From the NCBI GenBank assembly GCA_950022295.1, contig OX465598.1:338347324-338411323 (forward strand): 64,000 bases of DNA, written 5' to 3'. The notes below the pieces were generated by a model. It was not told the DNA's origin. It did no database searches and was given only the letters and a program-made list of their open reading frames with translations. Origin of the DNA: Bromus sterilis (taxonomy: Eukaryota > Streptophyta > Magnoliopsida > Poales > Poaceae). The number at the start of each line of letters is the position of its first letter. Positions within the stretch are counted from its first letter, which is position 1. The position numbers were made by a program, and so were the translations under genes. This document shows positions 1-12,415 of this stretch, one piece after another.

Positions 1-2043
1 TGTTTGCTTGTTTGCTCGATAGACGTGCAACCGGAACCGTAGGCCACCTCCTTCGTTGAAGACCCCGATATCGAACCTCGTCAGCAAGGCAAGCAAACCC
101 CATTGATCATGTCTATAAAATCCTATTTCCCTCTCAGTCTCGCTTATGCATGTTTAGGAGATCACCGAGACACGTTCTTTAGCATAGTTGAACCCATTCC
201 GATGCATGACCTATCATTCTGTCACCGTATTAAGCAAACCACAATCCTAGCAGATTTAGGAGTTGAATGATGAGCATGTGGCCCCTGAAACTGTTACTGA
301 TTTTGCTGCTTAGTGATACAATGAGGATGTTTTGATTGTGAGTCGGGATGGAATGAACACAGTGGTGTTGATGAAAGTGAAACGTGTTGGTGAATCCACC
401 TAAGCAAAGGTGAACGATGAGAGGCTGTGTAGGAGTACACAGTGGGTTGTCTCGTTGGACACTGCCCTAGGCCCCGAGTTCCTGTTTTGTGATCCAAGAC
501 AAAGAGTATGACCACATGTAGGGTTTTATGGGAGCCCCGTTTGGCCTCTTTACATACCCGATCCGGTCTAGGAGTCACAATAGATTCAGGCTTTCCATTT
601 GGCATATGCATAGAAAAAGTATGAAGAAAAGGTTGCATCATCCTAGATATGTGGTGGACTTGTGAGGCAGTGAAACCATCTGGCAGAGGTGGCGTCTCGG
701 TCCCTTACATTATCTGAGTCCGTTTCGTGGAACCGGCCGGACTCTCGAGCGGTGCCAAACTCAGGTAGTCGACTCCTGGATTAGAGAAGGTGATGTGAGG
801 TTAGTGCCTTGGTTTCATCCACGTCCGACATCCGCTTGAAGGATGCCAAGAACGAGGCGATAAGTGATGACATGCGTGTGAAGATGTACACCCCTGCAGG
901 GTTAAATGAACTATTCGAATAGCCGTTTCCGCGGTTATGGACTACTTGGAAACCTCTGCTTGATCATAGATAACTTGAATGGATACTTATAAAACTCGCA
1001 AGATAAGCGTGAGTGCTATGGTGTGCCTCCTCGTGGGGAAGTCGAGGAAGTAACCATAGTGCTGTATTGGTTGGAGATGTAGTGGACTCGTGTACGCTTC
1101 TTACCTCAAAGTCTGGTACTCGTAGTACAGGATTAGCCAAGTCAAAGCTGGCACTTCTGCATGATGAAACCCCACCTCCTTTACCTTGATACTTGAGCAT
1201 GAGTAGTATAAATCTGATGTAAGTCTTGCTGAGTACGACTTTGTACTCACGTTTGCTTATTCTATGTTTTAGATGAGAACCCGGACCCCGATGGAGTCAC
1301 CGACCTGAAGCTCGACGTTGACTAAGTTAGCATAGTCCCAGACAGCAGTCTGGTCCCTCGTGGAAGGGCATGTTTGTTTATAAGGCTTCTCTAAGCCATT
1401 TGTTAAACTTGTCTGTACTCAGACCTAATTTTCTTCCGTGGTATTGATGTAATGTTGATCACAGACACGTGATCTTTGTATGCTCTATGTGTATATCAAT
1501 AAAGAGTACTTTGTAGAGTTATGTGATGATACCTCCTGTTCATACTAGGCATGTGTGCTGCGTGTATGTTTATAACATGCATGTCTTAGTATGGGTTTTC
1601 GAGACCTTAGTTGTGATCTGGCTGGCGGTCTTTTATACACCAAGTGGCCCTTAGATGTGCGCAGCTTGGGGCATCGCGATGCGATTGCTCGTGACTCTGT
1701 CACGTGCACACTTTGTTGTATGATCGAGCCCGCCCTAGACCCCGACTAAGTGATCGGGCTGGAGTAAGTCTATGTAAGAGTTAGGATCCAATCGATAACA
1801 TGGTTGAGGCGACTTGTCTATGAGTATGGGATTCACCACCCATAAGCATTTAGACTTGTGAGCGGACGATGAGGACCCATCTCAGATAATCATCCGGCCT
1901 GAATGGGATGCCCCTCACGTTCGATGCTTACCGAGAACGTTCTGTGCTTGGCCTTGTCTGCTTAGACAAGTGGGTACAGTTCTCGGCTCTCCATGTGATT
2001 GTATCGTGACTGGAATTACATATGCTAACCCCGGGTCCCGACA
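1..2043 (+). mobile_element. 3' part of a long chromovirus LTR (A1), cut by the left window edge
   Basis: The sequence aligns throughout with the 3' half of the element A LTRs (from about 37590 to 39631) and ends in the shared terminus GGGTCCCGACA. Immediately after it, sequence identical in kind to the LTR of element B resumes (compare 52859 onward), so this LTR lies inside B's 5' LTR. It is either the 3' LTR of a full element or a solo LTR; the left part is outside the window. The first 22 bases are the tail of a putative intron and 23-88 matches the putative LTR exon 2 of A and B, here with an in-frame TAG. Confidence 0.85.
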
Positions 2044-3102
2044 CCCATGCTCATGGATTTTTCAATTATTCAAACAGGACCTTGGATTAATTCAAAAACC
2101 CCTATTTGAGTTAAGATTCAAATAATTTGAATTTTAAAAAATGCCATACTTTGCAAATGGCTAGTATATATTATTATGAGGCCATGAAAAAAGTTTTAGC
2201 ATTTAATAAAATGTCTAGCTATTTTTTTAGCTAAGACAAAACAAATTACAGAAAAGAAAAAGAAACAGAAAAAGGAAAAAGGCTTACCTCGCATCTGGCC
2301 CAACTCAACGCCCCCTGGCCCAAGCCCACCTCCCCTCCCGTGTCGTCTTCCTCAAGCAGGGGCACGCACTGCTTCGTGTCGTCCATGCCGTGGCCGCCGA
2401 CGTGCCCTGGCCACCTCCTGCTTCCTCCCGTCCACGTAGTCGCGCCTGGAGATGCCCTGGAACACGTCGCATCCATTCCCCCCTCTCCTGTTCGTCTCTC
2501 CCTCTCCCCGCGTGAGTTCGTCGACGCCCGAGAAGATCAGCAGCGCACCCGCCATGGAAACTCGTCACTGGAGCCCGAGCTAGGCCCCCAGAGCTTGTCC
2601 TTACTCCTCACCATCTTCGTCTTCGTCTCTGCGCAAGGAATCGCGAGCTGAATCGACTCCGAGCCAACGGAATCATCGTCAAGTCGTCGTCAGACCCGCG
2701 AGATCCCGCCGACGAATTCGTCGCCTCCACGCCACCGTTCGCCTCGCCGCCTGCACCGTTGAGCTCAGGGTGAGCTTCTCCCCGTTTTCCCCAAGTTATC
2801 ACGGCCCCTCGCACCCTCTGTGCCATTCCACCATGGGATCCGAGCTCCGTCGCCGCCATGGCTGACCCCGAGCTCGCCCCCGTGCCTCTACGACTTGGTT
2901 CGAGCGCGCATCGTGTTTCCCATTGCCACAACTTCACAACGCGCTAGGCCACGCTCGTTTTCGTGCACTACAACATCGTCTTCATCGTAGCTGTGTTTCT
3001 GCCGCCGCCACGAGTGCTCGCCGCCGACGACTCCAGCCTCCCCGGTGACGCTGAGGTGCTCGAGGTGATGCGCGCGACCAAGAGGAGTCGTCTGGTGGTC
3101 GC
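2044..3102 (+). mobile_element. Element B, 5' LTR, first piece
   Basis: Collinear with 52859-53922 of B's 3' LTR, with scattered substitutions of a few percent by eye. It contains the GC-rich part of the LTR, including a GGTGAGC donor-like site near 2769. It begins where the A1 LTR ends and stops at the Copia insertion, whose target duplication GTCGC is its last five bases. No gene is supported here; the short open frames lie on the wrong strand or follow from GC-rich composition. Confidence 0.85.
3098..3102. repeat. Target-site duplication GTCGC (left), Copia insertion
   Basis: GTCGC directly precedes the Copia terminus TGAAGGG and recurs at 11621-11625 directly after the other terminus CCCTTCA. 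Confidence 0.95.
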
Positions 3103-4796
3103 TGAAGGGTTCGTTGCATAGAAAACAAATTCTTTCCTACGATTGCAACTGCCAAGATCACATCTAGGAGATAACTTGTAACGGTTTGAGAAGGACTCAC
3201 CCTCGAAGACCAAAAATCTTTAACGAGAACGATTCTCGTGGGTGATGTAGTCGATCACTTGCCGACCTCAAGGTCGTGATGAAGATGGGCGCCACAAACG
3301 GGCAGCGCCTCCGTAATCGGTCACACGTACGGATCAGCGACGACCTCCGCCCCTTGCTCCAGTTGGGCAGCGGAAGTAGTGGATCCTCGGGAACTCCAGC
3401 AGCACTACAACATAGTGGTGGTGGTGGTAGAGAAGATCTTGAGCAGGGCTTCGCCTAAGCACCGTACTCGTGAAACTGGATCAGCTAGCAAGGGGAGGAA
3501 GATGCCAACCAAAGGACATATGAGAGATGGAGGAATTAGTGTGTAGAGGGGTCTCCACCCATCTATATATAGGAGGGGGAGGCAGCCCCCAAGGGGTAGC
3601 ACGCCCCAAGAGGTGCCCCCACCTCTCCCCTCATCATGTGGGTGGACTCTCCACTCACAAAAACAAAGGGTCACACATTATTCCCATAACTTCCATAATT
3701 CTCCACTCAAAATTCCAAGAGTTTATCACATTAAAACACTTTTAATTATCTTGTTTAATGTCACTCAAATTAATGAACACTTCATTTAATGAGTACTTCA
3801 TTGATGAACACTTCATTCAATGAACACATTAACAATTATCCCCTTGCACTATTTTGATATACCGAAACTATTCCAGCAGTTTTATCAAAACAGTCCATGT
3901 GCTGTCCAGTATATTCTCTGGCGTTCCGTATCCACTCAAACGCGTCAACGAATCCTTAAGTGTGTCACCCTACGGTTCGTGAATAAAATGGACATGACAG
4001 AGACTCTTCTCCGATCAATAATCATTAGAGGGATCTGGAGATCCATGATGACTCCCACTTACTCAACGATGAACTAGTGATCGTGTGAACCAAAACTCCG
4101 TAACCAATTCCTTTTGTCTCGCGATATTTCACTTGTCCGAGATCCGATCATTTGTTATCATCCATACCTAGTTCGATCTCGTTACCGACAAGTACTCTTT
4201 ACTCGTTCCGTGATATAACATCCTCGTGAGCCAGTCACGTGCTTGCAAGCGATGTCAATGTGATATCACCGAGAGGGCCCAGAGTATATCTCTCCGTCAT
4301 CTGGATGGACAAATCCCACTCTTGATCCACGAGCCTCAACTAACACTTTCCAAGTACCCAACGACACCTTTATAATCACCCTGTTACGGTGTGACGTTTG
4401 ATGGAATCAAAGTACTCTTCCGGTGTCAGTGATTGACGTGATCTCATGGTCTAAGGATTAGAGTTACTTCGTGAAAGTTTGATACAGCAATAGAAACTTG
4501 ATGACATGATCGTATTGCTATAACTACTGTGGGTGTATGTTCATCACATCATTCTCCAATGACATGACCTTGTTATTAACAACATCCAATGTTCATGATC
4601 AGGAAACCTTGATCATCCGTTAATCAACAAGCTAGTATAAAGAGAGGCATTACTAGGAACCTTTTCTCTGTTTATTAAACACACATGTATTAACGTTTCC
4701 GGTTAACACAATTATAGCATGAAAATAAACATTTATCATAAACATGGAATAAGATAATAACCACTTTATTATTGCCTCTCGGGCATATTCCCTTCA
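3103..4796 (-). repeat. Copia 3' LTR
   Basis: 1694 bp, TG..CA, nearly identical to 9927-11620. Differences seen include positions near 3211, 3500, 3649, 4025 and 4153. A TATATATA box on the minus strand lies near 3562-3572. Confidence 0.95.
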
Positions 4797-4812
4797 GTCT
4801 CCCACTTGCACT
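4797..4812 (-). promoter_or_regulatory. Copia polypurine tract
   Basis: Read on the minus strand, GCAAGTGGGAGAC directly abuts the start of the 3' LTR. This is the expected plus-strand primer of an LTR element. Confidence 0.8.
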
Positions 4813-4849
4813 AGAGTCAATAATCTAGTTTGGTACTTGCGCATCCAAC

Positions 4850-5700
4850 ACCTATGGCATTCAGGTGTTATCCATATGCATTGCTAGTGGTAAACCTAAT
4901 ATCCAGATCTGACACTTCAGGTCCGTGTGTATTTGCATTTCTTTGCGTCTCTACGCATCACTCATTCACCAATGAGATGGCATTGCATAAATTTGGTCCT
5001 CCGGTGAGACCTTAGTCCCTTGAGCTCAAAACATGTTGAATCTATTGTCGTACAATAGATCTTCATAGTATTAGCTCGCTTGGAACTACACCTAGTTTGT
5101 CAAACAAACTTCTTGACACAAATGCCCTCCTTTGCTGCTGCTAGAGCAGTCATATACTTAGCCTTTCGTTGTAGTATTCGTCACAATGTCTTAACTTTGG
5201 AACTCATCCAAATCCATTTGGAACTATTCCAAATCTATCATGGAACTTTCTTCCATTACATTTTGCCACCTTAACATAGCGCCAAAATTGAGATAAATTT
5301 AGATTGTATCTTGCGACAAAACTAGTATCAATGTAACACTTTACAATGAACTATTGTCCAACATACATAATATATATTCTTAGTCCTTCCAAAGCACGTA
5401 AGGATATCTTTACTATTGTCCAATGATCATCTTATGAATCATTCTGGTATATGCTCATAACATTTAGAGCATAGGACATTCTTGGACATTCTTGTAAATG
5501 ATTGATCAAATCATTCATGTGGTTTTACTCACTAAGTGTCAAAACACTTGAATCTCGCTTCAACCTTTTCCATGCGGCAAGAACCTTTCTCGTCGTTTCC
5601 ATATTGAACTTATTCAATATTTCATATATGTACTTCGGCCCAACCATATTAGCACCTCAATCTATCTATATAGACCATATTAGCCCAATATACTGCTTTT
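4850..5700 (-). pseudogene. Copia pol remnant: reverse transcriptase end and RNase H
   Basis: Translated on the minus strand in shifting frames, this stretch still shows Copia landmarks. About 5600-5640 reads KYIYEILNKFNM, the end of the RT domain. About 5395-5440 reads HWTIVKISLRALEG, the connecting region. About 5110-5185 reads TTTKAKYMTALAAAKEGI, the RNase H segment usually containing the STTEAEY-type motif, followed by a degenerate MKIYCDNN-like part. Many stop codons and frame changes interrupt it, so no product is expected. Identification is from motif memory, not alignment. Confidence 0.7.
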
Positions 5701-6258
5701 GCCCAAATCTTCCATTAAAATCAAATTTTCAATGAAACTTCACCCGTGTCAATAAAATATACATCATTTCCAATCAACAATATGTCTTCTACATAATGTA
5801 TTAGAAATATGTCTCAGCGCTCCCACTTAATTTCTTGCAAAAGCAAGCATCTTCACCATCTCTGATGAAACTAAACGTTTTAACAATTTCATCATGATGA
5901 AGATTCCAACTCCGTGAATTCTTATTTCAACCATTGAAATTTGCATGCTATTTTAGCATCCTTTGAATTAACAGAACCCTTTGGACCGTGTCCTATACAC
6001 GTCTTAGGTAACCATTCTATTAGAAGAACGTTGTTCTGTTTGTTCAACTACCATATACCAAAACTAGCATATGTAGTGGTTGCTACAATAATCCGTCCAG
6101 ACTAAATATCGTTATGAAAGATCAAATCTTGTCATAGCCAACTCTTTGAACATAATCGTAAACCATTTTAACGATATGTCGAATATTTCATAGATGTGAG
6201 AACATCCACGTCTGTTTCTTTATAGATCCAAACACGGTATCTAGAGGGTCTTCCAAGT

Positions 6259-6534
6259 TCAGAAACTTGGTTTCTCGTGTATGGAACTATCACGGATTTT
6301 ATAGCTTCTAGCCATTTTGCCGGAGTCAGGGCCCATCATTGCTTCTTTGCATGTAGTCGGTCCATTATTATCAAATAACAATGATTCAATCTCAAATCTT
6401 ACTATTTGATCGATTATCCGAACTACGCAGTTCAATAGGAACTTAGATCGTCGTGACCACAACCTTTGGGACACGGGAGCCAAGAGCATTGTGGCCGCTT
6501 CCGGGAAACTTTCCGGCGCTGCGCCACTTAGCAC
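6259..6534 (-). pseudogene. Copia pol remnant: start of reverse transcriptase
   Basis: A 91-codon open stretch on the minus strand contains PTTCKEAMMGPDSGKM, the conserved entry to the Copia RT domain (E-P-x-x-Y-x-E-A-M-x-x-P-D-S-x-K-W type). The usual Trp is replaced after GK, and the frame is lost soon after. It lies between the integrase C-terminus (6528-6752) and the RNase H remnant, as expected in Copia. Confidence 0.7.
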
Positions 6535-6752
6535 TTAAAGCTTAGGTTCAACAACCTAATCGAAGTTCTAGTGTCCTCCCACTTAACTTTTCGCAAAAAA
6601 TTCCTTCTCAAGAAACTTGATGCACTTAGCCACAAAACACTTTTGTCTTTAGTGTTATGGAGGAATACCCAACGGTTACTTTGGGATAACTTACAAAGAC
6701 GCACTTTATCCGACTTTGGTTGTAAACATTTTACATATGCCTTGCATACCAA
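6528..6752 (-). pseudogene. Copia pol remnant: integrase C-terminal region
   Basis: The minus-strand translation contains AYVKCLQPKSDK followed by a KDKSVLWLSASSFLRRNFL segment. This is the Copia integrase C-terminal pattern (LxPKSxKCxFVGYP..., then VFVARxxxFLExxFL) in degraded form: the CxFVGYP core is destroyed. Upstream integrase catalytic motifs are not recognisable here. Confidence 0.6.
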
Positions 6753-7265
6753 AATTTAAGAAAAGACAAATTGGGTTTTATCCCATTCCATAACTTATAT
6801 GGTGTCATTTCAACGGATCTCGATGGCGCTCTTTTCAGTGAAAAGCGGTAGTCTCTAAAGCTTAATCCTTAAAATATAATGGCAATTTTATAAATAACAC
6901 CTTTGATCCTTACCATGTCAAACAAGGTTTGATTACATCTCTCGAACACTCCATACTCCTATGGTGTTTCGGGAAATGCAAGTTTTTGGAACGATTCCTA
7001 AACTCTCAGGCATTTGCTAAACTTTTAACTCAAAAATCTTCTTTTATGATCCAATCATAAACTCTTATTTTCTCGTTACAATGATTTTCACTTCATCTTG
7101 AAATTTATTTGAACATTTTCAAACATTTCATACTTCTTCCTTATCAAGTAAATATACACATATATTCACTCAAATCCTCGGTTAAAGTATATGAAGTTAT
7201 AAGACCCACCACACACGGCTACACATAATGAACTATACACATCAACATGTATAATGTCCAATAAG

Positions 7266-7529
7266 TTAGTCGTCCGTCCTTCTTTGGCCTATGAACGGAG
7301 TTTCAATCATTTCTAGGAAATTCTTACAAGCGTCAGTTGATTCAAAATCAAAAGACTCCAAAATTCCACCAACATGGAGTTTCTTCATGTTATCTTTCCA
7401 ATATGATTTAAACGGTGTTTCAATCATCTCTAGAAATTTCTCACAACCGTCAATTGATTCAAAATCAAAAGACTCCAAAATTCCATCACCGTTGAGTTTC
7501 TTCATGTGTTTCTTTCCAATATGATTCAA
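7266..7529 (-). pseudogene. Copia GAG-pre-integrase remnant carrying an internal tandem duplication
   Basis: An 87-codon open stretch on the minus strand reads NHIGKKHMKKLNGDGILESF and then repeats the module once more, ending TPFIGQ. It matches the pre-integrase zinc domain of Copia pol (H-I-x-x-x-R-M-K-K-L-x-x-D-G-L-L-x-S, then C-x-x-C and K-T-P-F). The CxxC metal pair is lost in both copies. The repeat unit is 117 bp (39 codons), so the frame is kept. Confidence 0.75.
7293..7526. repeat. Tandem duplication, two 117-bp units
   Basis: CAATCAT anchors at 7304 and 7421 set the period at exactly 117 bp. The two units (about 7293-7409 and 7410-7526) share long identical runs, for example TTGATTCAAAATCAAAAGAC, with scattered differences. 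Confidence 0.9.
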
Positions 7530-8778
7530 ACGGTGGTGTCACTCATAAGTGATCTTCTAATCATTTGTCTTGCGACATGTTTAGCATCAGTTATTATGGA
7601 TGTGATTTCTCCAACAAGATTTATAGAGTTCATCCATCTTCTATGAATATGGTGATAATTTGAACAACTATTGTTCGTATAACACCAGAACAGAATAACA
7701 ATTATTCAAATAAATCTTGAAGGCTAGGTTTAATTCCAACGATAAACACAATAACACTTTATTTTGTTCTTGATGAGAATCATCCCATATTCATTTGCTA
7801 GTTACTCAGGCCATTGCAACTCTTGTATTGCGTTGTTCCGTATGACACTTCATACCAACCAATCAGTATCCAATACTCAAGAATCACACTGTTTAACAAG
7901 CAATGAATATACCCATAACATGTATATCATCTATATACCCGAGCTAGACATTTCCAGTCTTTTCCTTTTTCTTTTTCGCCAAAATATTTTTTAGATCCTC
8001 TTTCAGCAATTCCTTTCCTTTTTAGAAGAATTTATCAACATCACTTGTGGCACCATTCATATGACACATAATCCAAAGTGTGTTAGTCAAATACTAACAC
8101 CCTTTGATTCTCACTTTGATGTAGATCACCGTCATCAAATGTTTGGTGTTCTTCCAAATTCCATTCTTTAGTAATCTTATAGTGTAGTAAACATTTTACC
8201 TACATCTTCCATTCATCCTATCATGACAACTTTCATGACAGAACTACCATAGCTCATAGGGACAAACTGTGAGTACAATATTAGTTCCCAAAACCTTTTT
8301 GGGAGATTAGGACACATAGTGTCTCCAACCTTCACAAATTCTCATACAATATGAGAACATGTTTCTCACTAAATTTTACTCTATCACATTGCAACTAAAC
8401 ATTGTTTCAGATATCGCTATATCTTCCACACATGATAGTTTCTGAAACAATCCTTTCAGCTCCTAGATAACCTTGATAATAACAAACAACATTTGAATAT
8501 CAAGGATCATGGAGGCAAGTGTGATACTTATACACTAACACTGGAATTGTTACTCTCGATTTAATACACATTATTAAACTTCATGGAGTAAGCAAGGTTT
8601 GCTAAAGTTTGCAATAAGACTTTAAACTTTAGATTGACACTCAAACAATACGGTACCAGTCCGTAAAGCTAAATATCCAGAATTCTATAGTTTTATTATC
8701 TCAATTATAGCTAAGCGCAAAGGTAGTAAACAAATGCCAATGACTACAACGAACTATGCAAATTCACTTTGATTTAGT
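7530..8778 (-). other. Copia interior where gag is expected; no readable coding
   Basis: By position this should hold gag and the protease of the minus-strand Copia element. It is AT-rich and full of stops in all frames; I could not find a CCHC knuckle or the protease triad. Confidence 0.5.
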
Positions 8779-9912
8779 TCATGATAAAATGAGTTCATCT
8801 AACTCCCACTCAAAAACAACATCCCTCGAGTCGTCTTTGGTGATTACACGAACCAAATTCACTACACCACGACCGATCATCACGTGAGGCAGTGTAGCTG
8901 CAATGGCGAGCATCTCAATATGGTTCATCATATCATCCATATGACTCGTGCTTAACCTTTCGGTCCATGTTCCGAGGCCATGTCTGTACATGCTAGGCTC
9001 GCCAAGTAGAACCTTAGTATTTGCATGTGTTTCAAGGCCATGTCTGTACATGCTAGGCTTGAAAACACCCGTTGTATGCGAACGTAGAGTCTATCACACC
9101 CGATCATCACGTGGTGTCTCGAAACGACGAACTTTCTTAACGGTGCATACTAAGGAAGAACATATAATTATCTTGATATTAAGTGAGAGGGATCATCTTA
9201 TAATGCTACCGCAGCGATCATGATCGTAACTAAGCAAAATAAGATGCATAAAAGGATAAACATCACATGCATGGATAATGTGATATGATATGGTCCTTCT
9301 CGCATTAGATCTCCATCTTGTGCGTCTTGGTATGATCTCCATCATGCCACCGGCGCGGCACCAAGGTCCATGGCGCCACCACCATGGTCGTCCTTCTCCA
9401 TTACAATATATCTCATGGATATATCTACAGCACGCAGGCCTTAAAAAGGAAAAACACAACCATATGGCTCCTGCCGGTTGTTTACAATAAATCTCATTTC
9501 ATACAAAAATTTTGTAACAATGACCATATCACATCACATGCCCTGCAAAAACAAGTTAGACGCTTCTAAATTATCTTTGCAAATTTTACGTGGTTTTGGG
9601 CTTCCTAGGAAAGAACCGATCTTACCTACGGACAAGAACCACAACGTTGATTCGCTAGTTGTTTCTTTTCATCCCTTTCCAGGGCCCTCCGTTGCAAATG
9701 CCATATCACTAATGTTAGAGAAACTGACACCCCCAAAGCCACTTTATACGGTACAAGCCGTATGTCAAGCGTGACACGCAATCTGCGCTTAGGGCCGCTT
9801 CAATCCAACATTGCCGCAATATGAACAAGTGCACAAAAGAGGGTAACAACTAGAGGATCAACGCCCACATCTCTATGTGTTCTAACCGTACAAAGCATCT
9901 ACGCATAGACGA
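8779..9912 (-). other. Copia 5' leader with a short direct repeat
   Basis: Between the primer site and the decayed gag region. The minus-strand 8779-9051 segment resembles the leader of Angela elements as I remember it (the ACAGACATGGCC and GTGATGATCGG motifs). A 25-bp sequence starting AGGCCATGTCTGTACATGCT occurs at 8975-8999 and 9035-9059, a 60-bp period. No protein is supported. Confidence 0.55.
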
Positions 9913-9925
9913 GGCTCTGATACCA
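9913..9925 (-). other. Copia primer-binding site (tRNA-iMet)
   Basis: TGGTATCAGAGCC on the minus strand, one base inside the 5' LTR end, complementary to the 3' end of plant initiator tRNA-Met. Confidence 0.93.
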
Positions 9926-9926
9926 C

Positions 9927-11620
9927 TGAAGGGTTCGTTGCATAGAAAACAAATTCTTTCCTACGATTGCAACTGCCAAGATCACATCTAGGAGATAACT
10001 TGTAACGGTTTGAGAAGGACTCACCCTCGAAGACCAAAAAGCTTTAACGAGAACGATTCTCGTGGGTGATGTAGTCGATCACTTGCCGACCTCAAGGTCG
10101 TGATGAAGATGGGCGCCACAAACGGGCAGCGCCTCCGTAATCGGTCACACGTACGGATCAGCGACGACCTCCGCCCCTTGCTCCAGTTGGGCAGCGGAAG
10201 TAGTGGATCCTCGGGAACTCCAGCAGCACTACAACATAGTGGTGGTGGTGGTAGAGAAGATCTTGAGCAGGGCTTCGCCTAAGCACCGTACTCGTGAAAC
10301 TGGATCAGCTAGCAAGGGGAGGAAGATGCCAACCAAAGGGCATATGAGAGATGGAGGAATTAGTGTGTAGAGGGGTCTCCACCCATCTATATATAGGAGG
10401 GGGAGGCAGCCCCCAAGGGGTAGCACGCCCCAAGAGGTGCCCCCACCTCTCCCCTCATCATGTGGGTGAACTCTCCACTCACAAAAACAAAGGGTCACAC
10501 ATTATTCCCATAACTTCCATAATTCTCCACTCAAAATTCCAAGAGTTTATCACATTAAAACACTTTTAATTATCTTGTTTAATGTCACTCAAATTAATGA
10601 ACACTTCATTTAATGAGTACTTCATTGATGAACACTTCATTCAATGAACACATTAACAATTATCCCCTTGCACTATTTTGATATACCGAAACTATTCCAG
10701 CAGTTTTATCAAAACAGTCCATGTGCTGTCCAGTATATTCTCTGGCGTTCCGTATCCACTCAAACGCGTCAACGAATCCTTAAGTGTGTCACCCTACGGT
10801 TCGTGAATAAAATGGACATGACAGAGACTCTTCTCCGATCAATAATCATCAGAGGGATCTGGAGATCCATGATGACTCCCACTTACTCAACGATGAACTA
10901 GTGATCGTGTGAACCAAAACTCCGTAACCAATTCCTTTTGTCTCGCGATATTTCACTTGTCCGAGATCCGATCATTTGGTATCATCCATACCTAGTTCGA
11001 TCTCGTTACCGACAAGTACTCTTTACTCGTTCCGTGATATAACATCCTCGTGAGCCAGTCACGTGCTTGCAAGCGATGTCAATGTGATATCACCGAGAGG
11101 GCCCAGAGTATATCTCTCCGTCATCTGGATGGACAAATCCCACTCTTGATCCACGAGCCTCAACTAACACTTTCCAAGTACCCAACGACACCTTTATAAT
11201 CACCCTGTTACGGTGTGACGTTTGATGGAATCAAAGTACTCTTCCGGTGTCAGTGATTGACGTGATCTCATGGTCTAAGGATTAGAGTTACTTCGTGAAA
11301 GTTTGATACAGCAATAGAAACTTGATGACATGATCGTATTGCTATAACTACTGTGGGCGTATGTTCATCACATCATTCTCCAATGACATGACCTTGTTAT
11401 TAACAACATCCAATGTTCATGATCAGGAAACCTTGATCATCCGTTAATCAACAAGCTAGTATAAAGAGAGGCATTACTAGGAACCTTTTCTCTGTTTATT
11501 AAACACACATGTATTAACGTTTCCGGTTAACACAATTATAGCATGAAAATAAACATTTATCATAAACATGGAATAAGATAATAACCACTTTATTATTGCC
11601 TCTCGGGCATATTCCCTTCA
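9927..11620 (-). repeat. Copia 5' LTR
   Basis: 1694 bp, same length as the 3' LTR. Minus-strand TATATATAG near 10386-10396 is the likely TATA box of the element promoter. Confidence 0.95.
10386..10396 (-). promoter_or_regulatory. TATA box of the Copia 5' LTR
   Basis: TCTATATATAG-type sequence inside the LTR, preceded on the minus strand by a GC-rich tract. The same site exists in the 3' LTR. Confidence 0.65.
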
Positions 11621-12415
11621 GTCGCAACGCTTCAAATGGACGCCTGAGGCATCGACCCTGTGCAGCGCCGCCGTCTCGGTTGCTCGCCGGCGACTAGCCG
11701 CCAACATGCCAACGTGGCCGGATTAGCTTAAGCTTAATCCCCCCCACCAGAGACTGACATGTGGGCCCAAGGCCACACTAATCCCCCTGTTTATGTTAAA
11801 TTAGTTTAAATCGTTTTATTTAACACATGAGACACTGACCAGTGGGTCCCCCTTGTCAGTGGCCCCCTGACGCCAGCATGACCTCATGCTGATGCAGTAA
11901 ATCAGTTTTTCTAATTAAATCAATTTCATAAAATCCAGAAAAAGGCTTAAACTTTGGAAATTCATAGAAAATTCATATTAACTCCAAATTTAACATATAA
12001 TATATGAAAAATGATCAGGAGAAAATAATCTATCCAAATATCCCACTTTCAACTATGTTTGAGTTGATTTTAAAATGGTACCAGTAGCATTTTCTATTTG
12101 GTTTAATTGGAATTTAATCAAATTAAATTCAAATGCTTTTGCAATTTGAATCTTAGCAACATGCCACATTTCATATGAACATCAGAGGCATAGCATACAC
12201 ATTTAAAAATAAGTTGCATTGCTCAAACAATAGCATTTGTAACTTGGTTAAAATGAATTCAAATTGGAGTTTGAATTTGCAATTTCATTTGCAATATACT
12301 CCATTTAAATGGAACTGCCTCACACATCATAAGCATATACATCAAGTTTCAACCTTCAACCATGTGATTGTGCATCGTACTTATTGTGCTCCTTTTCTTG
12401 TTGTTTGTTGAGTAG

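Larger units (their letters stand above)
3103..11620 (-). mobile_element. Angela/BARE1-like Ty1/Copia LTR retrotransposon
   Basis: An 8518-bp element in minus orientation with two 1694-bp LTRs that begin TGAAGGG and end CCCTTCA on the plus strand, flanked by a perfect GTCGC duplication. The primer site is at the right-hand LTR, so the 5' LTR is 9927-11620 and the 3' LTR is 3103-4796. The interior holds recognisable but stop-ridden remnants, in order along the minus strand, of a leader segment, GAG-pre-integrase, integrase C-terminus, reverse transcriptase and RNase H, the Copia order. The LTRs differ at only about six positions by eye, so the copy is young although its pol is dead; it was presumably mobilised in trans. 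Confidence 0.93.

Noticed and set aside
3276..3674. Open frames of 60-89 codons on both strands, repeated at 10100-10498
   Set aside because: They are in the two Copia LTRs, so they recur by duplication; they overlap each other on opposite strands and look like a consequence of GC-rich U3/R sequence, with no recognisable protein.
9913..9925. tRNA-like sequence TGGTATCAGAGC and its copies at 26847, 39636 and 61357
   Set aside because: Only the 12-18 base complement of a tRNA 3' end is present, next to LTR ends; these are primer-binding sites, not tRNA genes.
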